64,000 bases of DNA from Parazoarcus communis (GTDB taxonomy: Bacteria; Pseudomonadota; Gammaproteobacteria; Burkholderiales; Rhodocyclaceae). Position 1 is the first letter of the stretch; each line of letters starts with the position of its first letter. Location: contig NZ_CP022188.1 in NCBI RefSeq assembly GCF_003111665.1, positions 3,844,001-3,908,000 of the forward strand, written 5' to 3'. The notes beneath the pieces are model-generated. The model ran no database searches and had not been told where the DNA came from. It saw only the letters and a list, made by a program, of their open reading frames with translations. A program made the translations under genes and the position numbers. Positions 29,772-38,623 of the stretch are shown here, piece by piece.

Positions 29772-30446
29772 ATGGATTTCATGAAAGACCGCAGATTCAG
29801 GTCTTCGCGAAGGTGGGCGCTGCCACAGAATTTGTGTCCGTCCAGAGCGTCGCTATGGGTGCTTGCTTCGGTGTTAGTCCTGAGCGGCTGCTCGGGCGCG
29901 GCCGCGATCCAGCTGGCGGGAGCAGCGGTCAGCGGTGCTGTAAATGGGGTACTCGAAACCTCAGGCCTGCGTGTGGGGCGCGACCGTGAAGCCGCAGCTA
30001 CAGTCCCGGTTTCCATCGAGGCAGCACCCGCACTGAACGCGAGTGCTTCCGGTGAGCCCCTGTCCGTGGTGCTGCGCATCTATCAACTGAAAAGCGAGCA
30101 TGGCTTCGCACGGCTCACCTACGAGCAGGCACAGCAGGACGATATGGGCGCGGAGGTACTCGCGACAGAACTTGAAAGCGTTCGGGAACTGATCATCCTG
30201 CCTGGCAGACACTACGCGCTAACGCTGGAGATGCGTCCCGACACCCGGCACATCGGCGTCGTGGCGCTGTTTCATTCCCCGGCGCACGGGCGCTGGAAGC
30301 TCGCCATTGAAAGGGGCCGCGCGCCGACAGATCAGATCGCACTCACTCTCGGCGTGTGTGCGATGGCCACCGCCCCCGTTGCGGAGACCAACAAAAGTGA
30401 GGCAGCGGCCACAGTCGTTGCAGACATCCGCTGCAAACACAGCTGA
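29772..30446 (+). CDS. tssJ: T6SS outer-membrane lipoprotein TssJ
   Basis: 224 aa from the ATG at 29772; the ATG at 29781 is equally possible and neither has a clear ribosome site. Signal segment SLWVLASVLVLSGC ends in lipobox LSGC (Cys40). The mature part shows the TssJ transthyretin-like fold: LSVVLRIYQLKSEHGFARLT, ELIILPGRHYALTLEM, HIGVVALFHSPAHGRWKLAI. It anchors the TssM/TssL membrane complex to the outer membrane. First gene of the plus T6SS operon; its TssM partner is not in the window. Confidence 0.9.
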   Translation: MDFMKDRRFRSSRRWALPQNLCPSRASLWVLASVLVLSGCSGAAAIQLAGAAVSGAVNGVLETSGLRVGRDREAAATVPVSIEAAPALNASASGEPLSVVLRIYQLKSEHGFARLTYEQAQQDDMGAEVLATELESVRELIILPGRHYALTLEMRPDTRHIGVVALFHSPAHGRWKLAIERGRAPTDQIALTLGVCAMATAPVAETNKSEAAATVVADIRCKHS

Positions 30447-30459
30447 ACGGAAAGTCGAC

Positions 30460-31803
30460 ATGGACACGTCAAAAGTACTCTGGGGTGAAGGCCTGTTTCT
30501 CCGGCCGCAGCACTTTCAGCAACAGGATGCTTACCTGGAATCCCTCAGCCGCAACGCACTTCTCTGTGCGCAGCCCTATGGCTGGGGTATTCGCAAGCTG
30601 GAGGTGGATCTCGACGCACTGTCGAGCGGCATCCTCCGTCTCAACTGTGCAGACGTCGTGTTCGAGGACGGCGAAACATACCGGGCGCCGCAGATCGACC
30701 GCCTGCCGGAGCCCGTGATGCTCGACCGCGCCCGTTTCAGCGACGGCGCCACCGAGTTCCACCTCGGCATCAGGCATCTCCAGAGACATGGCAGCAACTG
30801 CGCAGCCGAGGACGCGCAGACCACCGAAACCCGTTTCATCATTACACCGATCAGTCTGTCCGATCGGTGCACCGACGCGGTGGAAGCAGAGGTATCCGTG
30901 CTGCGCAAGCGCGGCGTACTGAAGTCAGCGCTCGAGACACTCGACTCCTACCAGAACCTTCCGGCCCTGCGGGTACGCAAGACCCCGGGCGGTGCATACG
31001 AATGCGATCCGGAGTTCATGCCTCCCATGACCTGCATCTGCGCATCTCCGCGCCTGTTGTCCCGCCTTCAGGCCCTGCTCGATTCTCTCGAAGCGAAATC
31101 GCACGCCTTGCATGGCTTGCACCGCGAGCCATCACGGTCCGTCATCGAGTTCAGATCTGGCGACCATGCTTCGTTCTGGCTTCAGCACACGGTCAGCAGC
31201 GCCTACGCTGCCCTGTCGCATTTGCGCCATGCGCCAATGCTCCATCCCGAGCGCCTGTTTCAGGAATTGCTCAGACTAGGAGGTAGCCTGATGACCTTTT
31301 CCAGACAACATCAATTGTCCGATCTGCCCGCCTACGATCATGCGCACCCCGGGCAGTCGTTTGTTCGTATCGACGAAATACTGCGGTCCTTGCTGGAAAC
31401 CGTGATTTCGGCCCGCTATTTCAGCATCGCGCTGCACGAATCAAAACCCGCATTCCATACCGGCCGGCTCGATTCGGGAAAGATCACACCCGACTCGCTG
31501 TTCTATCTGGCAGTCAGGGCAAACCAGCCCCTTTCCGAACTGATCGAATCTGTTCCCCTGCGAATGAAAATCGGCGCCCCTGACGACGTCGAGAAACTCG
31601 TGCTGTCCGCACTCAGCGGTGTGCAACTGACCCATACGCCGCAAGTGCCGAGTGCAATACCAGTCCGCCCCGGCACCTGCTATTTCGCCCTTGATTCAAA
31701 AGGCGCGCTCTACCAGCGGATGCTGAAGGCACAGGCCATCACCATTTATGCGCCCTCCAACTATCAAGACCTCAGTCTTGAACTCATCGCACTCTCATCA
31801 TGA
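30460..31803 (+). CDS. tssK: T6SS baseplate-membrane linker TssK
   Basis: 447 aa from the ATG at 30460. N-terminus VLWGEGLFLRPQHFQQQD is diagnostic; also YDHAHPGQSFVRIDEILRSL and a C-terminal receptor-like region (NQPLSELIESVPLRMKIGAP). Trimers connect the TssFGE wedges to the cytoplasmic part of TssL/TssM. Its stop overlaps tssL by 4 bp. Confidence 0.96.
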   Translation: MDTSKVLWGEGLFLRPQHFQQQDAYLESLSRNALLCAQPYGWGIRKLEVDLDALSSGILRLNCADVVFEDGETYRAPQIDRLPEPVMLDRARFSDGATEFHLGIRHLQRHGSNCAAEDAQTTETRFIITPISLSDRCTDAVEAEVSVLRKRGVLKSALETLDSYQNLPALRVRKTPGGAYECDPEFMPPMTCICASPRLLSRLQALLDSLEAKSHALHGLHREPSRSVIEFRSGDHASFWLQHTVSSAYAALSHLRHAPMLHPERLFQELLRLGGSLMTFSRQHQLSDLPAYDHAHPGQSFVRIDEILRSLLETVISARYFSIALHESKPAFHTGRLDSGKITPDSLFYLAVRANQPLSELIESVPLRMKIGAPDDVEKLVLSALSGVQLTHTPQVPSAIPVRPGTCYFALDSKGALYQRMLKAQAITIYAPSNYQDLSLELIALSS

Positions 31804-32588
31804 CCTCCCCCATCCCCTCACTGACCGGCTCCATGCTTCCGCCGGGGGAGCACACACCCATTGAACGCACGCATGATGCGGCCCCGAAGCCGACCCTGGT
31901 CGACCTTCTCTACGAGGGTTTCTACATGGTCTTCCTGTTACGCAACGGGAAGTCACCGACGACCTGCGCCGACTTCTCCGATCGGGTGACGGCCTTCCTC
32001 ACTGAGTTCGAACGCCAGGCCAAAAAGGACGATTACTCGCCAGATGACATCTTCGACTCGAAGTACGCCTTCAGTGCGCTGGTCGATGAGGCGGTACTGT
32101 CGTCGAACTTTCCGCTTCGCGATGCCTGGGAGCGCCACCCCCTTCAGCTGACCCTGTTCGGCGATCAACTGGCGGGAGAGCACTTCTTCGATCGACTGGA
32201 GAGGGCCCGCGATAAAGGCAAGGCGCGCCTGCCCAGCCTGGACGTCTTCCACATGTGTCTGCTGCTCGGATTCAAGGGCAAGTACCGGATCGAAGGCTCG
32301 GAAAAACTCAACTATCTCACCAGCCAGCTCGGTAACCAGATCGAGCACATCAGGGGCAGACACGTCGGGTTTGCACCGCACTGGCGAGCGACGGACAGCG
32401 TCGCCCACACTCTTCGCCACGAAGTACCCATCTGGGTCGTCGCCTCGGTGCTCGCGCTCGCAGCCCTGTTTGCCTATATCGGCGTCAAGACACGGACAGA
32501 CAACCTGACGCGCGAAGAACTGGCGCTTCACTCAAATGTGGTGAGCTTTGCGCGCAACCTGCCGAGCATTACCATCACACTGCCCTGA
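31800..32588 (+). CDS. tssL: T6SS inner-membrane protein TssL (DotU family)
   Basis: 262 aa. Cytoplasmic DotU domain (about 30-200: LVDLLYEGFYMVFLLRNGK, KYAFSALVDEAVL, DVFHMCLLLGFKGKYR) and one C-terminal membrane segment (IWVVASVLALAALFAYIGV, about 215-233). There is no peptidoglycan-binding OmpA domain, so this is the short form. It binds TssM and TssK. The IS begins 82 bp after its stop; no tssM follows. Confidence 0.95.
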   Translation: MTSPIPSLTGSMLPPGEHTPIERTHDAAPKPTLVDLLYEGFYMVFLLRNGKSPTTCADFSDRVTAFLTEFERQAKKDDYSPDDIFDSKYAFSALVDEAVLSSNFPLRDAWERHPLQLTLFGDQLAGEHFFDRLERARDKGKARLPSLDVFHMCLLLGFKGKYRIEGSEKLNYLTSQLGNQIEHIRGRHVGFAPHWRATDSVAHTLRHEVPIWVVASVLALAALFAYIGVKTRTDNLTREELALHSNVVSFARNLPSITITLP

Positions 32589-32670
32589 GCGTCCGCAGAT
32601 ATGGCGGGTTCAGGTGCCCGATCGGCGTGCCGGCAGTCCGCGAGCGCCACATTGATAGACCAGCCCCTAA

Positions 32671-34057
32671 CAGGATGTTGATTTAATAGGTTTTCCAGCA
32701 TCCATGCGGGTTGTGAGGCTGATATAATTACATCTGCATTAAGAAACTGATTATTCTCATGCGCGGCATCGACCATAAACAGAACGCCCTGTTCAGCTAC
32801 GTCAATATCGAAGACCGCATTGACCGGGATCATCCGTTGCGCCGGATCAAAACGCTGGCCGATATGGTTCTGCGCACGATGTCGCCGCAATTCGATGCGT
32901 TGTATGCCGATGGTGGCCGCCCGTCGATTGCACCGGAACGCTTGTTGCGGGCGTCGCTGTTGCAATGTCTGTTTTCGATTCGCTCGGAGCGTGCGCTGGT
33001 CGAGCATATCGATTTCAACATGATGTTCCGGTGGTTCGTCGGCATGACGCTGGACGAGCCGGTCTGGGATCACTCGACGTTCAGCGCCAATCGCGAGCGG
33101 CTCCTCAAGGAGAGCGTGATGCGCGAGTTCTTCGGTGGCGTGGTGGCGATCGCCGAATGGGCCGAGCTGGTGTCGGACGAGCATTTCAGTGTCGACGGCT
33201 CGCTGTTGCGGGCGTGGGCCTCGCACAAGAGCATGATGGCCCGGGACGGCTCCGACGAGCCGCCCGGACCGGATCAGGGACGCAACCCCGAGGTGGACTT
33301 TCGCGGCAAGAAGCGCTCGAACAAGACGCACGTCTCGCGCACCGACCCGCAGGCCCTGCTCGCCAGCAAGGGCGGCGGCGTGGCGTACCTGAGCTACACC
33401 ACGCATGCGTTGGCCGAGAATCGTCACGGTCTGATCGTCGATGTCCACACTACGACCGCCACCGGAACCGCTGAGCGTGAGGCGGCGTTGGTGATGGCCA
33501 GGCGCAGCATCAAGCCCGGCAATTCGGCGCACAAGCCGACGCTGGCGGCCGACCGGGGGTACGACACCGCCGAGTTCATCGCCGCGCTCGAGCCGCTGGG
33601 CATTGCCCCGCATGTCGCGGCCAAGGTCAAGGGCAGCGCCGTGCCCAATGAGGTGAAGTCGTCCCCCGGTTACGCGGTCAGCCTGCGCCGACGCAAGATG
33701 ATCGAAGAGGCCTTTGGCTGGGCGAAGGATATCGGCACGCTGCGCCATGCGATGGCGCGTGGGCTGGATCGAATCCGTGCGCATGCGTTGCTCAATTTCT
33801 CGGCTTATAACCTGACGAGATTGGGCAATCTGCTGGCGCCGTAATTCGCGGGCGCCCTGGCGCCCTGCGGATGGGAAACGTTGTAGTCGAAAAACCATGT
33901 CTTTGCGGCGACAGGAGCGCTGCTGATTTGCGGTAGCACAATCGACGGAAAAGTCAGCTTGAATCGGCATGATCACGGGGAAAGCGGGCGATTTTCAAAG
34001 TCGATTTTTCCCAGGGGACTGGAAACCGAAGGTGAACCCGAGATTTTCAACACCCTG
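32671..34057 (+). mobile_element. IS5-family element, copy 1 (1,387 bp)
   Basis: The ends, CAGGATGTTGA on the left and the reverse complement CAGGGTGTTGA on the right, are imperfect inverted repeats matching at 10 of 11 bases. A 4-bp direct repeat CTAA flanks it (32667-32670 and 34058-34061), fitting the YTAR target of IS5-group elements. Copy 2 has the same length and looks the same in sequence. Inserted between the tssL 3' end and a minus-strand membrane-protein gene whose stop codon is inside the duplicated target. Confidence 0.95.
32759..33844 (+). CDS. IS5-family transposase (copy 1)
   Basis: 361 aa, intact. N-terminal DUF772-type domain (GRPSIAPERLLRASLLQCLF) and a DDE catalytic domain: Asp146 (FSVDGSLL), Asp265 (LAADRGYD), Glu316 within R-x3-E-x6-K (Arg312, Glu316, Lys323). 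It cuts and pastes the element at the inverted repeats. The sequence is identical to the copy at 37325, suggesting recent activity. Confidence 0.95.
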   Translation: MRGIDHKQNALFSYVNIEDRIDRDHPLRRIKTLADMVLRTMSPQFDALYADGGRPSIAPERLLRASLLQCLFSIRSERALVEHIDFNMMFRWFVGMTLDEPVWDHSTFSANRERLLKESVMREFFGGVVAIAEWAELVSDEHFSVDGSLLRAWASHKSMMARDGSDEPPGPDQGRNPEVDFRGKKRSNKTHVSRTDPQALLASKGGGVAYLSYTTHALAENRHGLIVDVHTTTATGTAEREAALVMARRSIKPGNSAHKPTLAADRGYDTAEFIAALEPLGIAPHVAAKVKGSAVPNEVKSSPGYAVSLRRRKMIEEAFGWAKDIGTLRHAMARGLDRIRAHALLNFSAYNLTRLGNLLAP

Positions 34058-34444
34058 CTAAGGTTCGCAGGTCACGGCCCCGCCCCAGCGCCATAGCCAG
34101 AACGCGGCCAAGGCCATCACGACGGCCTCCACTACAACCCAGAGCCATTGCTTTGTGACAGGGCCGTGGACGAGTAAACCGAGAAGACGTGCCGCCAGTG
34201 CGCCCGTCATGAAGTAGAAGACGGCAGTGGGGATGCTCGTTGACCAGGGGCGAAGCGCGGTTACTGCGATGAAGCACAACCCCACCCCGAACAACATGCC
34301 TCCGCGAACCCTGCGCTCGATGGCCTCGTACGCGTCAGTCGGAGCCTCCGGGGCGCCGGTGAAAAGGCCGAACCAGTTGGGGAACGCCGCAGCCACTGCA
34401 CCAAGGATGGCCAGGGCGATCCCGAAAATGCGAAGTTCAGACAT
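34058..34444 (-). CDS. Small membrane protein of unknown function
   Basis: 128 aa from the ATG at 34444. Four predicted hydrophobic stretches: IFGIALAILGAVAAAFPNWF, GMLFGVGLCFIAVTAL, TAVFYFMTGALAARLLGLLV and LWVVVEAVVMALAAFWLW. No catalytic motif seen. It starts 14 bp beyond the dehydrogenase stop, probably co-transcribed with it. The TAG stop is built from the IS target duplication (CTAA on the plus strand); the pre-insertion sequence had the same stop, so the product is unchanged. Confidence 0.6.
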   Translation of the reverse strand: MSELRIFGIALAILGAVAAAFPNWFGLFTGAPEAPTDAYEAIERRVRGGMLFGVGLCFIAVTALRPWSTSIPTAVFYFMTGALAARLLGLLVHGPVTKQWLWVVVEAVVMALAAFWLWRWGGAVTCEP

Positions 34445-34458
34445 TGAGTTCTCCCCAA

Positions 34459-35412
34459 TCACAGCGCCCACTCGATGCCGGTTTCCTTCTCGGAAAGCGC
34501 CCACAGGCGCTCCATGACGGACTTGTCATAGGCATAAGACTCCAGCGTACCCCTGCCGACGGGACCGACCCATTCCATGCGCCCGGTGGGACCGTAGAGG
34601 GCGCGCTGCTCCAGGCCGTTCTCGGTTGCGCACATGACCTCTGGCCAGGATCCCCTTTCGGCTGATTGCACCATCGGCGACAGGCACATGAGTCCGAAAG
34701 CGATCCGCGTCGGCAGGTTGCCGCTGGTCTTGATGAGCGATGTCCGTGACGAGCCGGGGTGGCAGACATAGACCTTGACGTCCCTCTGCTCCGCCGCGGC
34801 CAGTCGGTCCTGCAACTCATAGGCAAACATCATCTGTGCCAGCTTGCTCTGCGAATAGGTGCTGTTCTGGTTGTAGTTCCTGTCCCAGTTCATGTCGTCG
34901 AACTGAATGGTCCGAATCCCCATCTTGTAACCGAGGCTGGCAACGACCACGATGCGCCCTCTCGACGCCCTGATGCGCGGGTACAGTAAGCCGCAGAGCA
35001 GGAAGTGACCGTAGTGGTTCGTACCCAGCATGCTTTCAAAGCCATCTTCGGTGAGTTTCCGGGTCGGCACCTGCGCAATGGCCGCGTTGCAGATGAGGGC
35101 GTCAATCCGGGGGACCGCTCTCAGCACCTCAGCCGCCGCTTCGCGCACGCTCGCCAGCGACGCGAGATTCATGCGGATAAAGCTCACCTCGGCGCCGGCT
35201 CCAAACTCTTTCTTGAGCATCTCGATGGCGGCTTGCGACTTCTCCGCAGAGCGGTTGAGCATCACGACCTTCGCGCCCTTCTTAAGCAAGGTCCGCGCTG
35301 CCTGAAATCCTGCTCCGGCGTTTGCGCCGGTTATGAGGTAGGTCTTGCCAGCGAGATTGCCGAGCCGTTCGGGTGTCCAGCCCGTTGGGCCAAAGCTGTT
35401 GTGCGTCGTCAT
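34459..35412 (-). CDS. Short-chain dehydrogenase/reductase (retinol dehydrogenase-like)
   Basis: 317 aa. Classical SDR: NAD(P)-binding TGANAGAG (28-35; the usual last Ile is Ala), CNAAI near 109-112, catalytic Ser159 (VVVASLGYK), Tyr186 and Lys190 (YSQSK). A long C-terminus with ALYGPTGRMEWVGP resembles the RDH/WWOX-like SDRs. Substrate unknown. Divergent from an AraC-type gene 218 bp away, which is a likely regulator; the small membrane protein gene follows on the same strand. Confidence 0.85.
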   Translation of the reverse strand: MTTHNSFGPTGWTPERLGNLAGKTYLITGANAGAGFQAARTLLKKGAKVVMLNRSAEKSQAAIEMLKKEFGAGAEVSFIRMNLASLASVREAAAEVLRAVPRIDALICNAAIAQVPTRKLTEDGFESMLGTNHYGHFLLCGLLYPRIRASRGRIVVVASLGYKMGIRTIQFDDMNWDRNYNQNSTYSQSKLAQMMFAYELQDRLAAAEQRDVKVYVCHPGSSRTSLIKTSGNLPTRIAFGLMCLSPMVQSAERGSWPEVMCATENGLEQRALYGPTGRMEWVGPVGRGTLESYAYDKSVMERLWALSEKETGIEWAL

Positions 35413-35630
35413 GGTTTAATTCCCGTGTAATTGGTGTCGATTCATGGAGCGTGTAAGCCCTTGCGGTGCTTGCGTCTGGAGCGCCTGCAGCCAGCAGCGG
35501 GTCAGTCTCGCTGCAACGGGAATGACTTTAAATCTCAGCGTCGAACACAAATAGGCCGCTTCGTCTCCAAAACATGCCTATTCGTCTCAAGTTGAGTTTC
35601 TGGAGGACGATTGCGTGCTACATTGGTTTC

Positions 35631-36518
35631 ATGATCAAGCAGGAACTCAGACAACTCATTGAAAGCCGGGTCCGCAAGGAAGGTCTGGTGGAAACCGGGG
35701 TGAAAGGTGTGCAGCTCTTTCGGATCACGGCCCCGGTCCCCTGCGCACCGGCAGTGTACGAACCTTCGGTGGTGGCCATCGTCAGCGGCAGCAAGGAAGC
35801 CGTGCTGGACGGGCGCCGCCACGTGTACGACAGCAGCCGCTACCTGTGCTGTCCCATGTCCATGCCCGTGGAGGCGGGAACGCCCACTGCATCGCCGGAC
35901 AACCCGCTCCTGGGCGTGCTGATCTCTCTGGACACCCGGGTGATGACCGAACTGTCCCTGTCGATGGAAGGTGCTGCCGGGGTATGCCGACCTTCCCGAC
36001 AAGCACCGCAGCCAGCGGGCCTGGCGCTTGCCCGCTGGGACGAAGCGTTTACCGGGGCGCTATTGCGCCTGCTTCAACTGGGAGACAGTCCCGCGGACAC
36101 GGCCATCCTCGGGGATAGCAGGCTGCGCGAGGTCTGCTATGCCGTACTGAAAGGAGAGGCCGGGAACGCCGCGCGGCGCGCGTTCGGCGTGGGTAATGAC
36201 ATCGCGCGAGCCATCGCCTACCTGTCGTCGCGCTTGACAGAGCCGGTGACCATCGACGACATGGCTGCACAGGTCGGGATGAGCCGGGCCGTCCTCCACC
36301 GCAAATTCAAGGAGGCGACCACGATGTCGCCCATGCAGTTTGTAAAGGCCATGCGCCTGAACAGCGCCGCCATGAAGATGGCCCGGGGCATGCGCGTGAC
36401 TGAGGCCGCAATGGCGGTGGGCTATGAAAGTTCATCCCAGTTCAGCCGGGAGTTCAAGCGCCTGTACGGGCAGCCGCCCCGGCAATGGAGCCAGGCCGGC
36501 CCCCATGCAGCGCCCTAG
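35631..36518 (+). CDS. AraC-family transcriptional regulator
   Basis: 295 aa from the ATG at 35631; the longer frame from 35574 is possible but its start is poorly supported. N-terminal cupin-like AraC_N domain (VYEPSVVAIVSGSKEAVLDG; LLGVLISLD) and C-terminal double helix-turn-helix (about 190-290: VTIDDMAAQVGMSRAVLHRK; AMAVGYESSSQFSREFKRLY). This subclass often sits divergent to oxidoreductases that respond to aldehydes or similar compounds. The 218-bp gap to the dehydrogenase probably holds both promoters. Confidence 0.85.
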   Translation: MIKQELRQLIESRVRKEGLVETGVKGVQLFRITAPVPCAPAVYEPSVVAIVSGSKEAVLDGRRHVYDSSRYLCCPMSMPVEAGTPTASPDNPLLGVLISLDTRVMTELSLSMEGAAGVCRPSRQAPQPAGLALARWDEAFTGALLRLLQLGDSPADTAILGDSRLREVCYAVLKGEAGNAARRAFGVGNDIARAIAYLSSRLTEPVTIDDMAAQVGMSRAVLHRKFKEATTMSPMQFVKAMRLNSAAMKMARGMRVTEAAMAVGYESSSQFSREFKRLYGQPPRQWSQAGPHAAP

Positions 36519-37020
36519 CTGCGGAAACCCAACAGGTTGTCCGTAATCGGCGACGTTCAGTTCATAGCGATGGACGACACCAGCGGGTCAAGGCCGGCTG
36601 AAGCCTCAAGTGACGAGCGCTCAGTCGGCCGCAGTCTCGTGGCTAGGACCGCTGAATGACTGCTTGCTGCCGTCCGTGGCGTAAAGATCCAATGGCCGGT
36701 CAGGCCAATGCGCTGCCTCGTACCATGAGCCAAGGGCAACCGATCGGACTGACCTGTCGCTGCTCTGCCGCGCTGCATCGGGCAGTAATGCACCGGTTAT
36801 CTGTCGTTCAGCGCTGCACGGCTACGAACGGCGGCTTTCTCATCCGTCGAACGCGAATTTTCGACCCACTGCGGTCACTGAGCCTTGGGGAGACCTGCCA
36901 TTCAACGTAGAGCTAACCGGTAGCCGTAGCGGCAAAGGCGCGGAGGGAATCCAAAGGCGGTGCGCAGCACCGTCATTGGGTTGTCCACTTACGTAGTGTT
37001 CCAACGGTAAATGGATAAGC
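36519..37020. other. Stretch without a supported gene
   Basis: About 500 bp between the AraC gene and the 3' remnant of the interrupted gene. Only short frames without protein character occur. Base use resembles eroded intergenic DNA with scattered inverted motifs. I see no RNA gene, IS end or terminator that I could defend. Confidence 0.5.
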
Positions 37021-37236
37021 CTAGACTTTCGGCTCTGGCAAACATTCTGAGAACGCGCGCTGAATTGCTGGAATTTTGCCCTGCTGCCGCGCATCGCCAC
37101 TCAAGATAACGAGCAACATGCCAGCCATTGCAGATACGCCATTGGATATTTTCAGCAACTGGATAAGCAAAGGCTTTGGATACCCCTTACTGTGCCGTGA
37201 AATTGCATGAATTCCGCCGTGAACAAAGGAGCTTAG
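37021..37236 (-). pseudogene. 3' part of DUF6988-like gene cut off by IS copy 2
   Basis: Removing IS copy 2 and one TTAG duplication joins this segment in frame to the 5' part at 38628. The joined frame continues as PLSSFVHGGIHAI, then RHSKGYPKPLLIQLL, then SGDARQQGKIPAI, and ends at TAG (37021-37023). The continuation SFVHGGIHA is what the family normally has after WKxL, so this is the original C-terminus of about 71 residues. It now has no start and is not translated as such. Confidence 0.8.
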
Positions 37237-38623
37237 CAGGATGTTGATTTAATAGGTTTTCCAGCATCCATGCGGGTTGTGAGGCTGATATAATTACATC
37301 TGCATTAAGAAACTGATTATTCTCATGCGCGGCATCGACCATAAACAGAACGCCCTGTTCAGCTACGTCAATATCGAAGACCGCATTGACCGGGATCATC
37401 CGTTGCGCCGGATCAAAACGCTGGCCGATATGGTTCTGCGCACGATGTCGCCGCAATTCGATGCGTTGTATGCCGATGGTGGCCGCCCGTCGATTGCACC
37501 GGAACGCTTGTTGCGGGCGTCGCTGTTGCAATGTCTGTTTTCGATTCGCTCGGAGCGTGCGCTGGTCGAGCATATCGATTTCAACATGATGTTCCGGTGG
37601 TTCGTCGGCATGACGCTGGACGAGCCGGTCTGGGATCACTCGACGTTCAGCGCCAATCGCGAGCGGCTCCTCAAGGAGAGCGTGATGCGCGAGTTCTTCG
37701 GTGGCGTGGTGGCGATCGCCGAATGGGCCGAGCTGGTGTCGGACGAGCATTTCAGTGTCGACGGCTCGCTGTTGCGGGCGTGGGCCTCGCACAAGAGCAT
37801 GATGGCCCGGGACGGCTCCGACGAGCCGCCCGGACCGGATCAGGGACGCAACCCCGAGGTGGACTTTCGCGGCAAGAAGCGCTCGAACAAGACGCACGTC
37901 TCGCGCACCGACCCGCAGGCCCTGCTCGCCAGCAAGGGCGGCGGCGTGGCGTACCTGAGCTACACCACGCATGCGTTGGCCGAGAATCGTCACGGTCTGA
38001 TCGTCGATGTCCACACTACGACCGCCACCGGAACCGCTGAGCGTGAGGCGGCGTTGGTGATGGCCAGGCGCAGCATCAAGCCCGGCAATTCGGCGCACAA
38101 GCCGACGCTGGCGGCCGACCGGGGGTACGACACCGCCGAGTTCATCGCCGCGCTCGAGCCGCTGGGCATTGCCCCGCATGTCGCGGCCAAGGTCAAGGGC
38201 AGCGCCGTGCCCAATGAGGTGAAGTCGTCCCCCGGTTACGCGGTCAGCCTGCGCCGACGCAAGATGATCGAAGAGGCCTTTGGCTGGGCGAAGGATATCG
38301 GCACGCTGCGCCATGCGATGGCGCGTGGGCTGGATCGAATCCGTGCGCATGCGTTGCTCAATTTCTCGGCTTATAACCTGACGAGATTGGGCAATCTGCT
38401 GGCGCCGTAATTCGCGGGCGCCCTGGCGCCCTGCGGATGGGAAACGTTGTAGTCGAAAAACCATGTCTTTGCGGCGACAGGAGCGCTGCTGATTTGCGGT
38501 AGCACAATCGACGGAAAAGTCAGCTTGAATCGGCATGATCACGGGGAAAGCGGGCGATTTTCAAAGTCGATTTTTCCCAGGGGACTGGAAACCGAAGGTG
38601 AACCCGAGATTTTCAACACCCTG
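37237..38623 (+). mobile_element. IS5-family element, copy 2 (1,387 bp)
   Basis: Same inverted-repeat ends and length as copy 1, same orientation. It is flanked by its own 4-bp repeat TTAG (37233-37236 and 38624-38627), also a YTAR site. It split a minus-strand gene. The distinct flanking repeats show two independent insertions rather than one composite transposon. Confidence 0.95.
37325..38410 (+). CDS. IS5-family transposase (copy 2)
   Basis: 361 aa, same translation as the transposase at 32759, with the same DDE residues (Asp146, Asp265, Glu316). Intact, with an 88-bp leader and 213 bp of downstream element sequence. The identity of the copies suggests recent spread in this genome and makes recombination between them possible. 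Confidence 0.95.
   Translation: MRGIDHKQNALFSYVNIEDRIDRDHPLRRIKTLADMVLRTMSPQFDALYADGGRPSIAPERLLRASLLQCLFSIRSERALVEHIDFNMMFRWFVGMTLDEPVWDHSTFSANRERLLKESVMREFFGGVVAIAEWAELVSDEHFSVDGSLLRAWASHKSMMARDGSDEPPGPDQGRNPEVDFRGKKRSNKTHVSRTDPQALLASKGGGVAYLSYTTHALAENRHGLIVDVHTTTATGTAEREAALVMARRSIKPGNSAHKPTLAADRGYDTAEFIAALEPLGIAPHVAAKVKGSAVPNEVKSSPGYAVSLRRRKMIEEAFGWAKDIGTLRHAMARGLDRIRAHALLNFSAYNLTRLGNLLAP

Noticed and set aside
32528..33976. A 482-codon minus-strand frame over the IS (repeated in copy 2)
   Set aside because: Antisense to the transposase with its DDE residues; the repetition simply follows the IS copies.
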